The notes under the pieces: generated by a model
Database searches by the model: none
What the model saw: the letters and a program-made list of their open reading frames with translations, nothing else
What the model was told of the DNA's origin: nothing
Shown: positions 1 to 6,212 of the stretch, one piece after another
Position numbering within the stretch: position 1 is the stretch's first letter
How the letters are laid out: every line of letters starts with the position of its first letter
Program-made: the position numbers and the translations under genes
From: Pseudomonadota bacterium
Lineage (GTDB): Bacteria; Pseudomonadota; Gammaproteobacteria; Steroidobacterales; Steroidobacteraceae
NCBI GenBank assembly: GCA_021792815.1
Contig: JAJYTX010000132.1
Location: 1-7,142 of the forward strand
DNA: 7,142 bases
Reading direction: 5' to 3'

Positions 1-152
1 GTCTTGCGCTTGGTGGCCGTGACGACGATCTCGGCGAGCTGATCGGACGGTGCGGCGCTCGGTTGCGCGGCGGCGGCATGGGCGGCGCCTGCGCCGCTCG
101 ATCCCAGGGCGATCGCCACAGCCAGGGCCACCAGGTGATTTCTACGCGTCAT
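1..152 (-). CDS. TonB-dependent outer-membrane receptor, N-terminal fragment
   Basis: Only the first 50 codons are present; the gene runs off the left edge. The visible part begins with a basic stretch (MTRRN) and a hydrophobic Ala/Leu/Val core ending in AHAAA, a typical Sec signal peptide. After a short Ala/Pro/Ser linker comes LAEIVVTATKR, the hallmark segment that starts the plug domain or TonB-box region of TonB-dependent receptors. Such proteins import siderophores, vitamins, sugars or oligomers across the outer membrane using TonB/ExbBD energy. The ligand cannot be inferred from this fragment. Start choice: ATG at 152 lies 8 bases after a GGGAG ribosome-binding site (161-165). An in-frame ATG at 158 is only 2 bases from it and is less likely. 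The gene is divergent from the antiporter, with a long leader region between them. The family call is fairly secure; the substrate is unknown. Confidence 0.8.
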   Translation of the reverse strand, partial: MTRRNHLVALAVAIALGSSGAGAAHAAAAQPSAAPSDQLAEIVVTATKRK

Positions 153-640
153 GGTCATCGCTCCCATTAATGTTGTGTTCGACGGGTGCTGTGGACGGAG
201 CAGGCCGCATCGGCCCGCCTCGACGGTCGATGCAATGCCCCCCCGGCACGGTGTGTACCTCGAAAACCTCGAGCCGCGATCCCGTGTCCGGATGCTCCGC
301 CCAGCGGAATGGGCGAACTGTAGCAGAGACGAGAGATCGGCGAGGGAAATTCGCCACGGCAGGAGTAGAACCACTCTGAGACCCTGAAAAAACAGGGATC
401 CTGGCGTACCCAAATCGTTGCGTCTTAGCCACATCTGGACCGCGAACGCGTCCCGATGCCCGGGATTACCGAGTACTGCCCATGCGGCAAGCCCCGCAAC
501 CCAGCGGCGGGGGCGCGCATCGCCCTCCTCCGCGACGTCTCGTGCACCGGGCCTGACCGGTGGGACGATAGCGGCGTCATGTCATACTCAGGCGCGTGGC
601 GGCCCATCAGAGTCCCGCGGGCTCGCACCGTGGACGTCGG
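153..640. other. Intergenic region between divergent genes, no recognised gene
   Basis: These 488 bases separate the receptor (minus strand) from the antiporter (plus strand) and must carry both promoters. I could not pick out a convincing -35/-10 pair for either. Base composition is less uniformly GC-rich near 160-420 than in the neighbouring genes. Open frames exist (minus 142-432, plus 456-689), but their third-position usage is unlike the genes here and I recognise no domain. The only recognisable receptor-side signal is the GGGAG ribosome-binding site at 161-165. The part from about 245 to 406 is rich in inverted repeats and is listed separately. In 407-640 I see nothing identifiable. 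Confidence 0.7.
245..406. other. Cluster of short inverted repeats, possible structured RNA or leader
   Basis: Several short stems are visible directly. GGCACGG (245-251) faces CCGTGTC (282-288, one G-U pair) and encloses CTCGA/TCGAG (259-263 with 269-273). CGCCCA/TGGGCG (298-303 with 310-315) has a 6-base loop. GGCGA/TCGCC (339-343 with 351-355) has a 7-base loop. GGAGT/ACTCT (362-366 with 373-377) includes one G-U if read on the plus strand. CCCTG/CAGGG (382-386 with 393-397) flanks a run of six A. In addition CGCCA (352-356) can pair with TGGCG (402-406), closing the last two hairpins into a three-way junction. That pairing competes with the 339-355 hairpin. The strand is undecided. On the minus strand this would be the 5' leader of the receptor; on the plus strand it would lie over 230 bases before the antiporter. 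It matches no riboswitch or ncRNA family I can recognise, and high GC content makes chance stems common. Confidence 0.3.
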
Positions 641-1900
641 ATGCCCATTTTCACTCTCATTTCGGCCGTCATTGCCGTGGTCGCCCTGAGCGGCTACGCG
701 AACCGCAGGCTGGTGCGTCTGCCGGATTCCATCGGCATCACGGCGGTCGCGCTGCTGATCTCGGTGGCCACGGTGGCCCTCGGTCCCTTCGTCCCCGAGG
801 TGAGCGCCTGGGGACAGCAGGTCGCGCGCGGCGTCGATTTCCCGCAGCTGGTCTTCCACGGGCTGCTCGGGCTGCTGCTGTTTGCCGGCAGCCTGCACGT
901 GGACGTCATCGGCCTCGCGCGCGCCCGCTGGGTGGTGGTGGTGCTCGCCACCGTCGGTGTCGCGCTCTCGACTCTGCTGATCGGCGCGGGGTTTTTCTAT
1001 CTCACCGGTCTGTTCGGAATCCGGCTGTCGCTACTCGAGTGCCTGCTGTTCGGGGCGCTGATCTCGCCGACCGATCCGATCGCGGTGCTGGGTCTGCTGA
1101 GCCAGGCCCGCGTTCCGGCGTCTCTGCTCACCAAGCTCACCGGTGAGGCGCTGTTCAATGACGGCACGGGCGTCGTGGTGTTCGTGGTGCTGCTCGGGCT
1201 GGCGCATCCGGGCATCCGCAGACCCGACGCGCTGTCCGTGACCGCGCTGTTCGCGCGCCAGGTGTTCGGCGGGATCGGCTTCGGGGTCGCAGCCGGATTG
1301 GCGGGACTCGCGCTGCTGCGCACCGTGGACAGCCCGGCGGTGCAGATCCTGATCACCCTCGCCATGGCCACCGCCGGCTATGCGGCGGCAGATGCGCTCG
1401 CGGTCTCGGCGCCCATTGCCACGGTCGTCATGGGTCTGATGGTCGGCCACGAAGGCCGCAGACACCCGATGCCGGCCCCGACGCGCGAGCAGCTGTTTCT
1501 TTTCTGGCAGCTCACCGACGACCTGCTGAATCTGCTGCTGTTCGGCCTCGTGGGGCTCGAGCTGACGGCGCTCGCCGGCACGCTGCGCGCGTTCCTGCTG
1601 CCGGCCGCGGTCACACTGCCGCTGGTGCTGCTGGCGCGCGCGATCAGCGTCGGAATACCGATCAGCCTGCTGCGGCCCTTCGAGCGCTTCGAGCCCCACC
1701 TGGTGAAGCTCATGACCTGGGCGGGACTGCGCGGAGCACTATCGGTGGCACTCGCGCTCTCGCTACCCGTCGGGCAGGCCAGGGACCTGATCGTGACCGC
1801 CACCTACCTCATCGCGATCTTCAGCATCCTGGTGCAGGCCCCGACGCTCGGCCCGCTGGCGAGGCGCTGGACCGGGACGGCCGCGCCCGGCCGCCCCTAG
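641..1900 (+). CDS. CPA1-family Na+/H+ antiporter (NhaP/NHE type)
   Basis: This 419-residue inner-membrane protein probably exchanges cytoplasmic sodium (or potassium) for external protons, serving pH and salt homeostasis. The sequence is almost entirely hydrophobic segments, about 12 predicted membrane spans. It carries the CPA1 signatures in order: ISPTDPIAV at 141-149; GEALFNDG at 168-175, whose Asn173-Asp174 pair is the ion-binding/transport site of the family; FGLVGLEL at 301-308; and WAGLRGALS at 360-368 with the conserved Arg364. The length is usual for a compact bacterial NhaP without a long cytoplasmic tail. ATG 641 is preferred because it places the first membrane helix (PIFTLISAVIAVVAL) at the N-terminus; an in-frame GTG at 596 would add 15 polar residues. 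The ribosome-binding site is weak at either start. It converges on the TPR-like gene and is not linked to the thiamin operon. Ion specificity (Na+, K+ or Li+) cannot be read from sequence. Confidence 0.92.
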   Translation: MPIFTLISAVIAVVALSGYANRRLVRLPDSIGITAVALLISVATVALGPFVPEVSAWGQQVARGVDFPQLVFHGLLGLLLFAGSLHVDVIGLARARWVVVVLATVGVALSTLLIGAGFFYLTGLFGIRLSLLECLLFGALISPTDPIAVLGLLSQARVPASLLTKLTGEALFNDGTGVVVFVVLLGLAHPGIRRPDALSVTALFARQVFGGIGFGVAAGLAGLALLRTVDSPAVQILITLAMATAGYAAADALAVSAPIATVVMGLMVGHEGRRHPMPAPTREQLFLFWQLTDDLLNLLLFGLVGLELTALAGTLRAFLLPAAVTLPLVLLARAISVGIPISLLRPFERFEPHLVKLMTWAGLRGALSVALALSLPVGQARDLIVTATYLIAIFSILVQAPTLGPLARRWTGTAAPGRP

Positions 1901-1910
1901 ACGGCGGGCT

Positions 1911-2726
1911 TCAGGTCCAGCCCCCGTCGCCACCGCCCCCGCTGCCATCGTCCCAGGAGCCGGGATCGGAGATCCCGAAGTCATTGCCGCCCAGGTCGGC
2001 GTTCGCCTGCGGATCGAGCGGCGCGGCGCTCGCATCGGGCATCAATCCGCCGCCCGACCCGGGGTTGAGCAGGTGCCCGACCAGCTCTTCCCCAGCCGCG
2101 ACGCCCGCCCCGATGGCGAGGCCCGTGCCGATGTTGTGCAGCATCCCTGAGCCGCCCGCCGGCCCATAGCCCGGCGGATAGCCTCCCGGGGCATAGCCGG
2201 GCCCGGGGCCCATCGGTCCCCCCTGAGGCATCCCACCCGGGGCCATCGCACCGGAAAACGGGCCGGGGTACGCGTTGGCACTCGCCGCGGCCATGCGTCG
2301 GCGCACGATCATCCACACCAGCAGGACCCCGCCGATGAGCAGCACTGCCCAACCCATGTGGGACGAGCCGGCGCCGGAGCGTCGTACACGCGCCGCGCGC
2401 GGCGCCTCGCCGAGCTGTCGGCGCAGCTCGCTCACCGCGTGAGCGCTGGCGAACGGCAGCCCCGGCTGCAGCGACTCGGCGGCGGCGAGCTCCTGGCGCG
2501 CCAGACCGTAGTTGGCCGCGCGGGCGTCGAGTTCGGCCGCCACGAAGTGCGCCTTGGCGCTGTTCGGATGATCGCGCAGCACCTGGCGGATCATCTGCTG
2601 CGCCTGCGCGAGGTGGCCGCTCTGCGCCGCCTGGTAGATCTGGCCGGCGGTCGGATCGGCCGCGAGCGCCGTCCCGGTCAGCATCACCAGGGCAAGGCTC
2701 AGGGAAAGGGTCAGTCTCTTCAGCAT
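1911..2726 (-). CDS. Exported TPR-like protein with one membrane anchor and Gly-rich tail
   Basis: This 271-residue protein is of unknown function. Residues 1-22 form a Sec signal peptide with a likely cut after ALA (TALA|ADPT). Residues about 29-95 are Ala-rich paired helices with TPR-like spacing (GHLAQAQQMIRQVLRDHP, then AHFVAAELDARAANYGLARQEL), ending in the ESLQPGLP turn common after TPRs. A basic linker leads to a membrane helix at about 124-142, followed by RRR, so the N-terminal TPR part is likely periplasmic and the rest cytoplasmic. Residues 152-194 are Gly/Pro/Met/Tyr low-complexity sequence. A second hydrophobic helix with Gly/Ala spacing (about 199-219) follows, then an acidic Gly tail ending DGGWT. 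I recognise no enzymatic motif; a scaffold or assembly role is a guess. The start matches a typical signal peptide; the ribosome-binding site is weak. It lies 142 bases after thiD on the same strand, and I see no clear terminator between them. Confidence 0.75.
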   Translation of the reverse strand: MLKRLTLSLSLALVMLTGTALAADPTAGQIYQAAQSGHLAQAQQMIRQVLRDHPNSAKAHFVAAELDARAANYGLARQELAAAESLQPGLPFASAHAVSELRRQLGEAPRAARVRRSGAGSSHMGWAVLLIGGVLLVWMIVRRRMAAASANAYPGPFSGAMAPGGMPQGGPMGPGPGYAPGGYPPGYGPAGGSGMLHNIGTGLAIGAGVAAGEELVGHLLNPGSGGGLMPDASAAPLDPQANADLGGNDFGISDPGSWDDGSGGGGDGGWT

Positions 2727-2868
2727 AGGGTTCTCGATCGCGGACCCGGTCGGGGCCCTTGGGGTGGTGGCGTTCGCCGGCCAGCGGCCGGGTGGGCAAG
2801 TGTTCCGGAGTGGAATCTGGGGCCGCGGCCGCCGCAATACAAGGACCGCCGCCCCGATCGTCGGCCGC

Positions 2869-3621
2869 TCACGTCTGGGCCAGCAGGTCGAGCACATAGC
2901 GTCGTGCGTTCCAGCAGGCCTCTTCCAAGGGCTCTCCGCGGGCCAGCTCGGCGGCGATGGCCGAGGCCAGCGCGCAACCGCTGCCCCGCAGGCTGCCCGC
3001 GAGGCGCGCCGAGGTGAGCCAGCGGGTCTGTCCGTCACCCGCCAACAGGTCCGCCGCCTCCGGCCCCGAGCCGTGACCGCCCTTGATGAGCACCGCCCGC
3101 GGCCCCTGCCCGAGCAGCCGCGCGGCCCACTCGAGCAAGGGGACCGCATCGGTGTCCGAGGCCGGCTGCGCGCCGCACAGCACGGCCGCCTCCGGGATGT
3201 TGGGTGTCAGGAGCGTGGTCAGCGGGAAGAGTCTCTCCTGCATCGCGCGCTGTCCGGCCTCATCGAGCAGCACGCCTCCGGAGGACGAGCGCAGCACCGG
3301 ATCGAGCACCACCGGAAGGCGCAGCGGCGCCGCGAGGCACTCCGCCACGGCCTCCACCGCCGCGGCGGTCCCGAGCATGCCGATCTTGATCGCATCGACG
3401 CGGCGCGACTCGAGGGCGCAGCGGATCTGGGCGCGGATCAGCTCCGGCGGCAGCGGTTGCACCGCCGAGACCCGCGCGTGGCTCTGTGCGGTGACCGCCG
3501 TAACCGCGCAGAGCGCCTCGGCTCCCAGATCGTGCAGGGTGCGCACATCGCGCACCAGGCCCGCTCCGCCGCTGCTGTCGGTGCCCGCAATGACCAACAC
3601 GGCAGGGCCGTTCGCGCTCAT
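2869..3621 (-). CDS. thiD: Hydroxymethylpyrimidine/phosphomethylpyrimidine kinase ThiD
   Basis: This cytoplasmic ribokinase-fold enzyme phosphorylates HMP to HMP-P and then HMP-PP, the pyrimidine half of thiamin. At 250 residues it is a single-domain protein, slightly short of the usual ~260-270. Motifs seen: GTDSSGGAG at 13-21 (substrate loop), VTAVTAQ at 40-46, KIGMLG at 79-84, DPVLRSSSG at 107-115, LLTPNIPEA at 137-145, IKGGHG at 179-184, and RGSGCALAS at 212-220, which is the anion-hole/catalytic motif. The last is usually HGTGC followed by T or A, so His and Thr are replaced here by Arg and Ser, while the Cys is kept. The segment after GGAG also reads LVRDVRT rather than the common IQADLKT. 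Its ATG overlaps the thiF stop as ATGA, so translation is probably coupled; a proper ribosome-binding site is not well spaced. It is the last gene of the operon. Identity is secure at family level; a variant subgroup is possible. Confidence 0.93.
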   Translation of the reverse strand: MSANGPAVLVIAGTDSSGGAGLVRDVRTLHDLGAEALCAVTAVTAQSHARVSAVQPLPPELIRAQIRCALESRRVDAIKIGMLGTAAAVEAVAECLAAPLRLPVVLDPVLRSSSGGVLLDEAGQRAMQERLFPLTTLLTPNIPEAAVLCGAQPASDTDAVPLLEWAARLLGQGPRAVLIKGGHGSGPEAADLLAGDGQTRWLTSARLAGSLRGSGCALASAIAAELARGEPLEEACWNARRYVLDLLAQT

Positions 3622-4586
3622 TCCCCGAGCGCCACCAGCGCCACATCCCGGACTTCGTGGCTGATCAGCGAGCGCGCCGCGCGCCAGGCCCGCACACCCG
3701 AGCGGCAGCACAGCACCAGCCGCTCGCCCGCCGGCAGCCGCGCACTGCGCAGCTCCTCCACGCCGAGCCGCAGCGCCGTGGGGAAAGCCGAGACGGGTGC
3801 TTCCGCCACGCTGCGCAGATCGACGATCACATCCCCCGCTCGCACGTCTTCCCGGGCGATGAAGCGCAGCTGCGGCGCCGCCGGCTCGCTGGCCGCGGCG
3901 AACGAGAAGCCGCCGAAACGCAGCGTCCGAAAGTCCACGCTCACCAGCCGTCCGCGCACCGGCGGATCGAGCGCGAGGATGTGTGCAAGGGTCAGGTGGG
4001 CCTGCAGCGTCCCCATGACCCCCACCGCCGTGCCGAGCACGCCCGAGGCCGCGCAGGAACCGGCCTGGGTCGGCATGTCCGGGAAGACCGCGCGATAGCT
4101 CGGCGCGCCGCCGCAGAACACCCCCGCGTAGCCCGCGAGTCCGAGCACCGAAGCGCTCACCAGCGGTTTGCCCTGGTGGTGGCACTCGTCGCTCAACATG
4201 TAGGTGAGCGCGAGGCTGTCCGCGGCGTCGACGATGACATCGGCCCGCGAGACCCAGTTGGAGGCGTTCGCCGGCGTGATGCGCTGCACCGCCGCCTCGA
4301 GGCAAACCTGCGGATTGCGCTCGAGCAGCGCCGCGACCGCGGCGCTCGCCTTGGGCCGGCCCAGGTCCGCCATCCGGTACAGCGGCTGGCGGTGCAGGTT
4401 CGATTCCTCGACGAGATCCGGATCCACCGTCAGCAGACGTCCCACGCCGGCGGCGCACAGGTACTCGAGCACTGCGCAGCCGAGGCCCCCGGCACCGGCC
4501 ACCAGCACCGAGGCGCCGCGCAGCCGCCCCTGGCCATCGGTGCCCACTTCGGGCAACACGATCTGCCGGGCGTAGCGATCGCTCAT
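3618..4586 (-). CDS. thiF: ThiF/MoeB-type adenylyltransferase fused to rhodanese domain
   Basis: This 322-residue cytoplasmic E1-like enzyme activates the C-terminus of ThiS as an adenylate; the fused rhodanese can then deliver sulfur to form the thiocarboxylate. Residues 1-235 are the ThiF/MoeB/HesA fold. It starts DRYARQIVLPEVG, has the nucleotide loop GAGGLG at 31-36, VDPDLVEESNLHRQ at 54-67 with Asn63, Arg66 and Gln67, Lys79, Asp123, and the conserved Cys178 in GSCAASGVLG. Residues about 240-322 are a short rhodanese domain with active-site loop CRSGVR at 294-299. Oddities: the first zinc CxxC pair is SYRA (163-166), no second CxxC follows, and the usual DxTDN motif reads DAADS (120-124). 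The start has the family-typical N-terminus; a GGAGG lies only one base upstream, so coupling through the ATGA overlap with thiE probably drives initiation. Its place beside thiS and thiG favours ThiF over MoeB. The architecture resembles eukaryotic MOCS3/Uba4. Confidence 0.9.
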   Translation of the reverse strand: MSDRYARQIVLPEVGTDGQGRLRGASVLVAGAGGLGCAVLEYLCAAGVGRLLTVDPDLVEESNLHRQPLYRMADLGRPKASAAVAALLERNPQVCLEAAVQRITPANASNWVSRADVIVDAADSLALTYMLSDECHHQGKPLVSASVLGLAGYAGVFCGGAPSYRAVFPDMPTQAGSCAASGVLGTAVGVMGTLQAHLTLAHILALDPPVRGRLVSVDFRTLRFGGFSFAAASEPAAPQLRFIAREDVRAGDVIVDLRSVAEAPVSAFPTALRLGVEELRSARLPAGERLVLCCRSGVRAWRAARSLISHEVRDVALVALGE

Positions 4587-5215
4587 GCCTCCGTCCGAAC
4601 CGGCCCGTCCGGCTCCACCGAATCGGCGGTCACCAGCCACGCGGCGAGACGTGCCTCGGGATGGGGGTTGCGCACGATGTCACTGACCACCGCGGCCGAA
4701 TCGGCGCCGGCGATCAGCACGCCGGGCAGCCGCTCCAGGGTGAGCCCGCCAATCGCCACCAGTGGCCGCTCGCCGATGCGCTGCTTCCAGTCACGGATCC
4801 GCTCGAGCCCCTGGGGAGCAAAGGTCATCGCCTTGAGCAGCGTCGGATAGATCGGTCCGAGCGCCACGTAATCCGGGGTGTAAGACAACGCGCGCTCGAG
4901 TTCCGCCTCGTCATGCGTGCTCAGCCCGAGACGGACCCCGGCGCGCCGCAGCGCCGGCACGTCCGCCGTATCGAGATCCCCTTGTCCCAGGTGAACGAAG
5001 TCACATCCGGTCTCGAGCGCGAGCTGCCAGTGGTCATTGACCACGAGCTGGATGCGGGCTCGGGCACACAGCGCCTTCGCGGCGCCGATCTCGGCGCGCA
5101 GCTCCTCGGCCGTGCGCTCCTTGATGCGCAGCTGGATCAGCCGCACGCCGGTCGGCAACAGCCGGCGCACCCAGGCGCTGCTGTCGACGATGGGATAGAC
5201 GCGGGGCAGTCTCAT
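4583..5215 (-). CDS. thiE: Thiamin-phosphate synthase ThiE
   Basis: This 210-residue TIM-barrel enzyme couples HMP-PP with the thiazole (carboxylate) phosphate to give thiamin phosphate. Visible family motifs: LIQLRIKE at 26-33 (diphosphate-binding Q-x-R-x-K), VVNDHWQLA at 58-66, VHLGQGDL at 74-81, GLSTH at 97-101, ALGPIYPT at 118-125, AIGGL at 154-158, and the final SAAVVSDI phosphate-binding strand at 173-180. The length is normal for a stand-alone ThiE, so it is not fused to ThiD as in some bacteria. ATG 5215 is preceded by a good GGGG(TGA) ribosome-binding site at 5219-5225, which overlaps the thiG stop; the two genes are 3 bases apart. The 3' end overlaps thiF by four bases (ATGA). All key residues appear intact. 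Confidence 0.96.
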   Translation of the reverse strand: MRLPRVYPIVDSSAWVRRLLPTGVRLIQLRIKERTAEELRAEIGAAKALCARARIQLVVNDHWQLALETGCDFVHLGQGDLDTADVPALRRAGVRLGLSTHDEAELERALSYTPDYVALGPIYPTLLKAMTFAPQGLERIRDWKQRIGERPLVAIGGLTLERLPGVLIAGADSAAVVSDIVRNPHPEARLAAWLVTADSVEPDGPVRTEA

Positions 5216-5218
5216 GCA

Positions 5219-6004
5219 TCACCCCAGAAAGGCTTTGCCGATCACCGGGGTCGAGGGCACCGCCATGTCCCTCGGCTCCATCGGTCCGGCGAGATACGCC
5301 TCGCGTCCGGCCGCCACCGCCTGCGCAAAGGCGCCGGCCATGCGCACCGGATCGACGGCCTGTGACACCGCCGTGTTGATCAGCAGCGCATCGAACCCGA
5401 GCTCGAGCGCCTGCGCCGCGTGCGACGGCACACCGATCCCGGCGTCGATCACCAGCGGCACCTGCGGAAAGCGCGCCCGCAGCGCCTTCAGTCCGAACAG
5501 ATTGTTCAGCCCCCGCCCCGAGCCGATGGGCGAGCCCCAGGGCATCAGCACCCGGCAGCCGGCCTCCAGCAGCCGCTCCGCGGCGATCAGATCCTCGGTG
5601 GTGTAAGGGAAGACCTCGAAGCCCTCCTGGCACAGGATCCGCGCCGCCTCCACCAGCGCGAACACATCGGGCTGCAGGGTGTCGTCCTCGCCGATCACCT
5701 CGAGCTTCACCCAGGAGGTGCCGAAGACCTCGCGTGCCATGTGGGCCGTGGTGATCGCCTCCTTGACGGAGTGACAGGCCGCGGTGTTGGGCAGCACGCG
5801 CACGCCGAGATCGCGGATGATCGACCAGAATCCCTGGCCCGCGCGCTCCCCGGCCGACTCGCGCCGCAGCGAGACGGTGACGAGCCGGGTGCCGCTCGCC
5901 TTGACCGCCTCGCGCAGGATCGCCGGCGAGGGAAAGCGCGCCGTGCCGAGCAGCAGCCGCGAGTCGAGCTCGACATCATAGAGTGTCAGTACGCCGGGGT
6001 TCAT
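5219..6004 (-). CDS. thiG: Thiazole synthase ThiG
   Basis: This 261-residue TIM-barrel enzyme makes the thiazole phosphate from deoxyxylulose 5-phosphate, dehydroglycine and ThiS thiocarboxylate. The family hallmarks are complete: [12 protein letters not shown] at 15-26, VTVSLRR at 42-48, LPNTAAC at 71-77, [10 protein letters not shown] at 98-107 with the Schiff-base lysine Lys100, [12 protein letters not shown] at 154-165, [10 protein letters not shown] at 187-196 and [10 protein letters not shown] at 207-216. The length is typical of the family. ATG 6004 is chosen because it follows a near-perfect AAGGAG at 6 bases and gives the normal N-terminus; the open frame extends 64 codons upstream, but that part lies opposite or within thiS and thiO. 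It follows thiS after a 10-base gap containing this ribosome-binding site, the strongest in the operon, consistent with a need for more ThiG per transcript (inference). Confidence 0.97.
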   Translation of the reverse strand: MNPGVLTLYDVELDSRLLLGTARFPSPAILREAVKASGTRLVTVSLRRESAGERAGQGFWSIIRDLGVRVLPNTAACHSVKEAITTAHMAREVFGTSWVKLEVIGEDDTLQPDVFALVEAARILCQEGFEVFPYTTEDLIAAERLLEAGCRVLMPWGSPIGSGRGLNNLFGLKALRARFPQVPLVIDAGIGVPSHAAQALELGFDALLINTAVSQAVDPVRMAGAFAQAVAAGREAYLAGPMEPRDMAVPSTPVIGKAFLG

Positions 6005-6010
6005 CAGAGA

Positions 6011-6016
6011 CTCCTT
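6011..6016 (-). promoter_or_regulatory. Strong ribosome-binding site of thiG
   Basis: AAGGAG read on the minus strand, 6 bases before the thiG ATG and overlapping the TAA stop of thiS. It fixes the thiG start at 6004 against the longer upstream open frame. Confidence 0.85.
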
Positions 6017-6212
6017 AACCACCCTGCATCGGCGAGAGGACTTCGAGCCGGTCACCGTCGGCAAGCCGCGTGGCCGATCGGGCCGGCGCCGGCACGAATG
6101 CACCGTTGAGCGCGGTGGCGACCACCGCCTCGCCGAGCCCGAGCTCCTCGAGCGCGGCCGCGAGATCCTCCGCGGCGATCTGCCGCCACTCGCCATTCAT
6201 CTCGATCTTCAC
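6015..6212 (-). CDS. thiS: Sulfur-carrier protein ThiS
   Basis: This 65-residue ubiquitin-fold protein carries the thiazole sulfur as a C-terminal thiocarboxylate. The N-terminus ([13 protein letters not shown]) matches the usual ThiS opening strand, the middle has [12 protein letters not shown], and the end is [12 protein letters not shown] with the obligatory Gly-Gly that ThiF adenylates. The start is a GTG at 6212. It gives the normal length, has GAGG at 6220-6223 seven bases upstream, and overlaps the thiO stop as GTGA. An ATG at 6200 would remove the first beta-strand residues. The small size, Gly-Gly end and position next to thiG make the call firm, as opposed to the related molybdopterin carrier MoaD. 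Confidence 0.95.
   Translation of the reverse strand: MKIEMNGEWRQIAAEDLAAALEELGLGEAVVATALNGAFVPAPARSATRLADGDRLEVLSPMQGG

Noticed and set aside
339..362. GGCGA-loop-TCGCC hairpin, reminiscent of the first stem of a fluoride riboswitch
   Set aside because: The loop lacks the GATGG core and there is no downstream TGATGGC element; a crcB-type context is absent.
376..406. CTGAGA followed by ACCC-like and TGGCG sequences, resembling part of a TPP riboswitch
   Set aside because: The required second half (a CCTGATCTGG-like stretch followed by a GCGTAGGGA-like end) is absent and the spacing is wrong; neither flanking gene here is a thiamin gene.
142..432. Open frame of 96 codons on the minus strand across the structured intergenic region
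   Set aside because: Third positions are often T or A, unlike real genes here; it overlaps the receptor start in another frame and shows no domain.
596..640. In-frame GTG as a longer antiporter start
   Set aside because: It adds a polar, Arg/His-rich segment before the first membrane helix and has only a weak ribosome-binding site.
456..689. Plus-strand 77-codon frame with a CPCGK motif
   Set aside because: It runs into the antiporter gene in a different frame, has no ribosome-binding site and shows no recognisable family.
1879..1892. GGCCG-CGCC-CGGCC hairpin at the end of the antiporter as a terminator
   Set aside because: No T-run follows on either strand; such stems are frequent by chance at this GC content.
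2777..2791. CCGGCC-AGC-GGCCGG perfect hairpin between thiD and the TPR-like gene as a terminator
   Set aside because: It has no adjacent T-run in the minus-strand direction and the loop is only 3 bases; it could be chance.
2764..4850. Long plus-strand open frames (2764-4098 and 3657-4850) opposite the thiamin genes
   Set aside because: They are rich in Arg, His and Gln as expected for antisense frames of GC-rich genes, and the minus strand carries clear conserved enzymes over the same bases.
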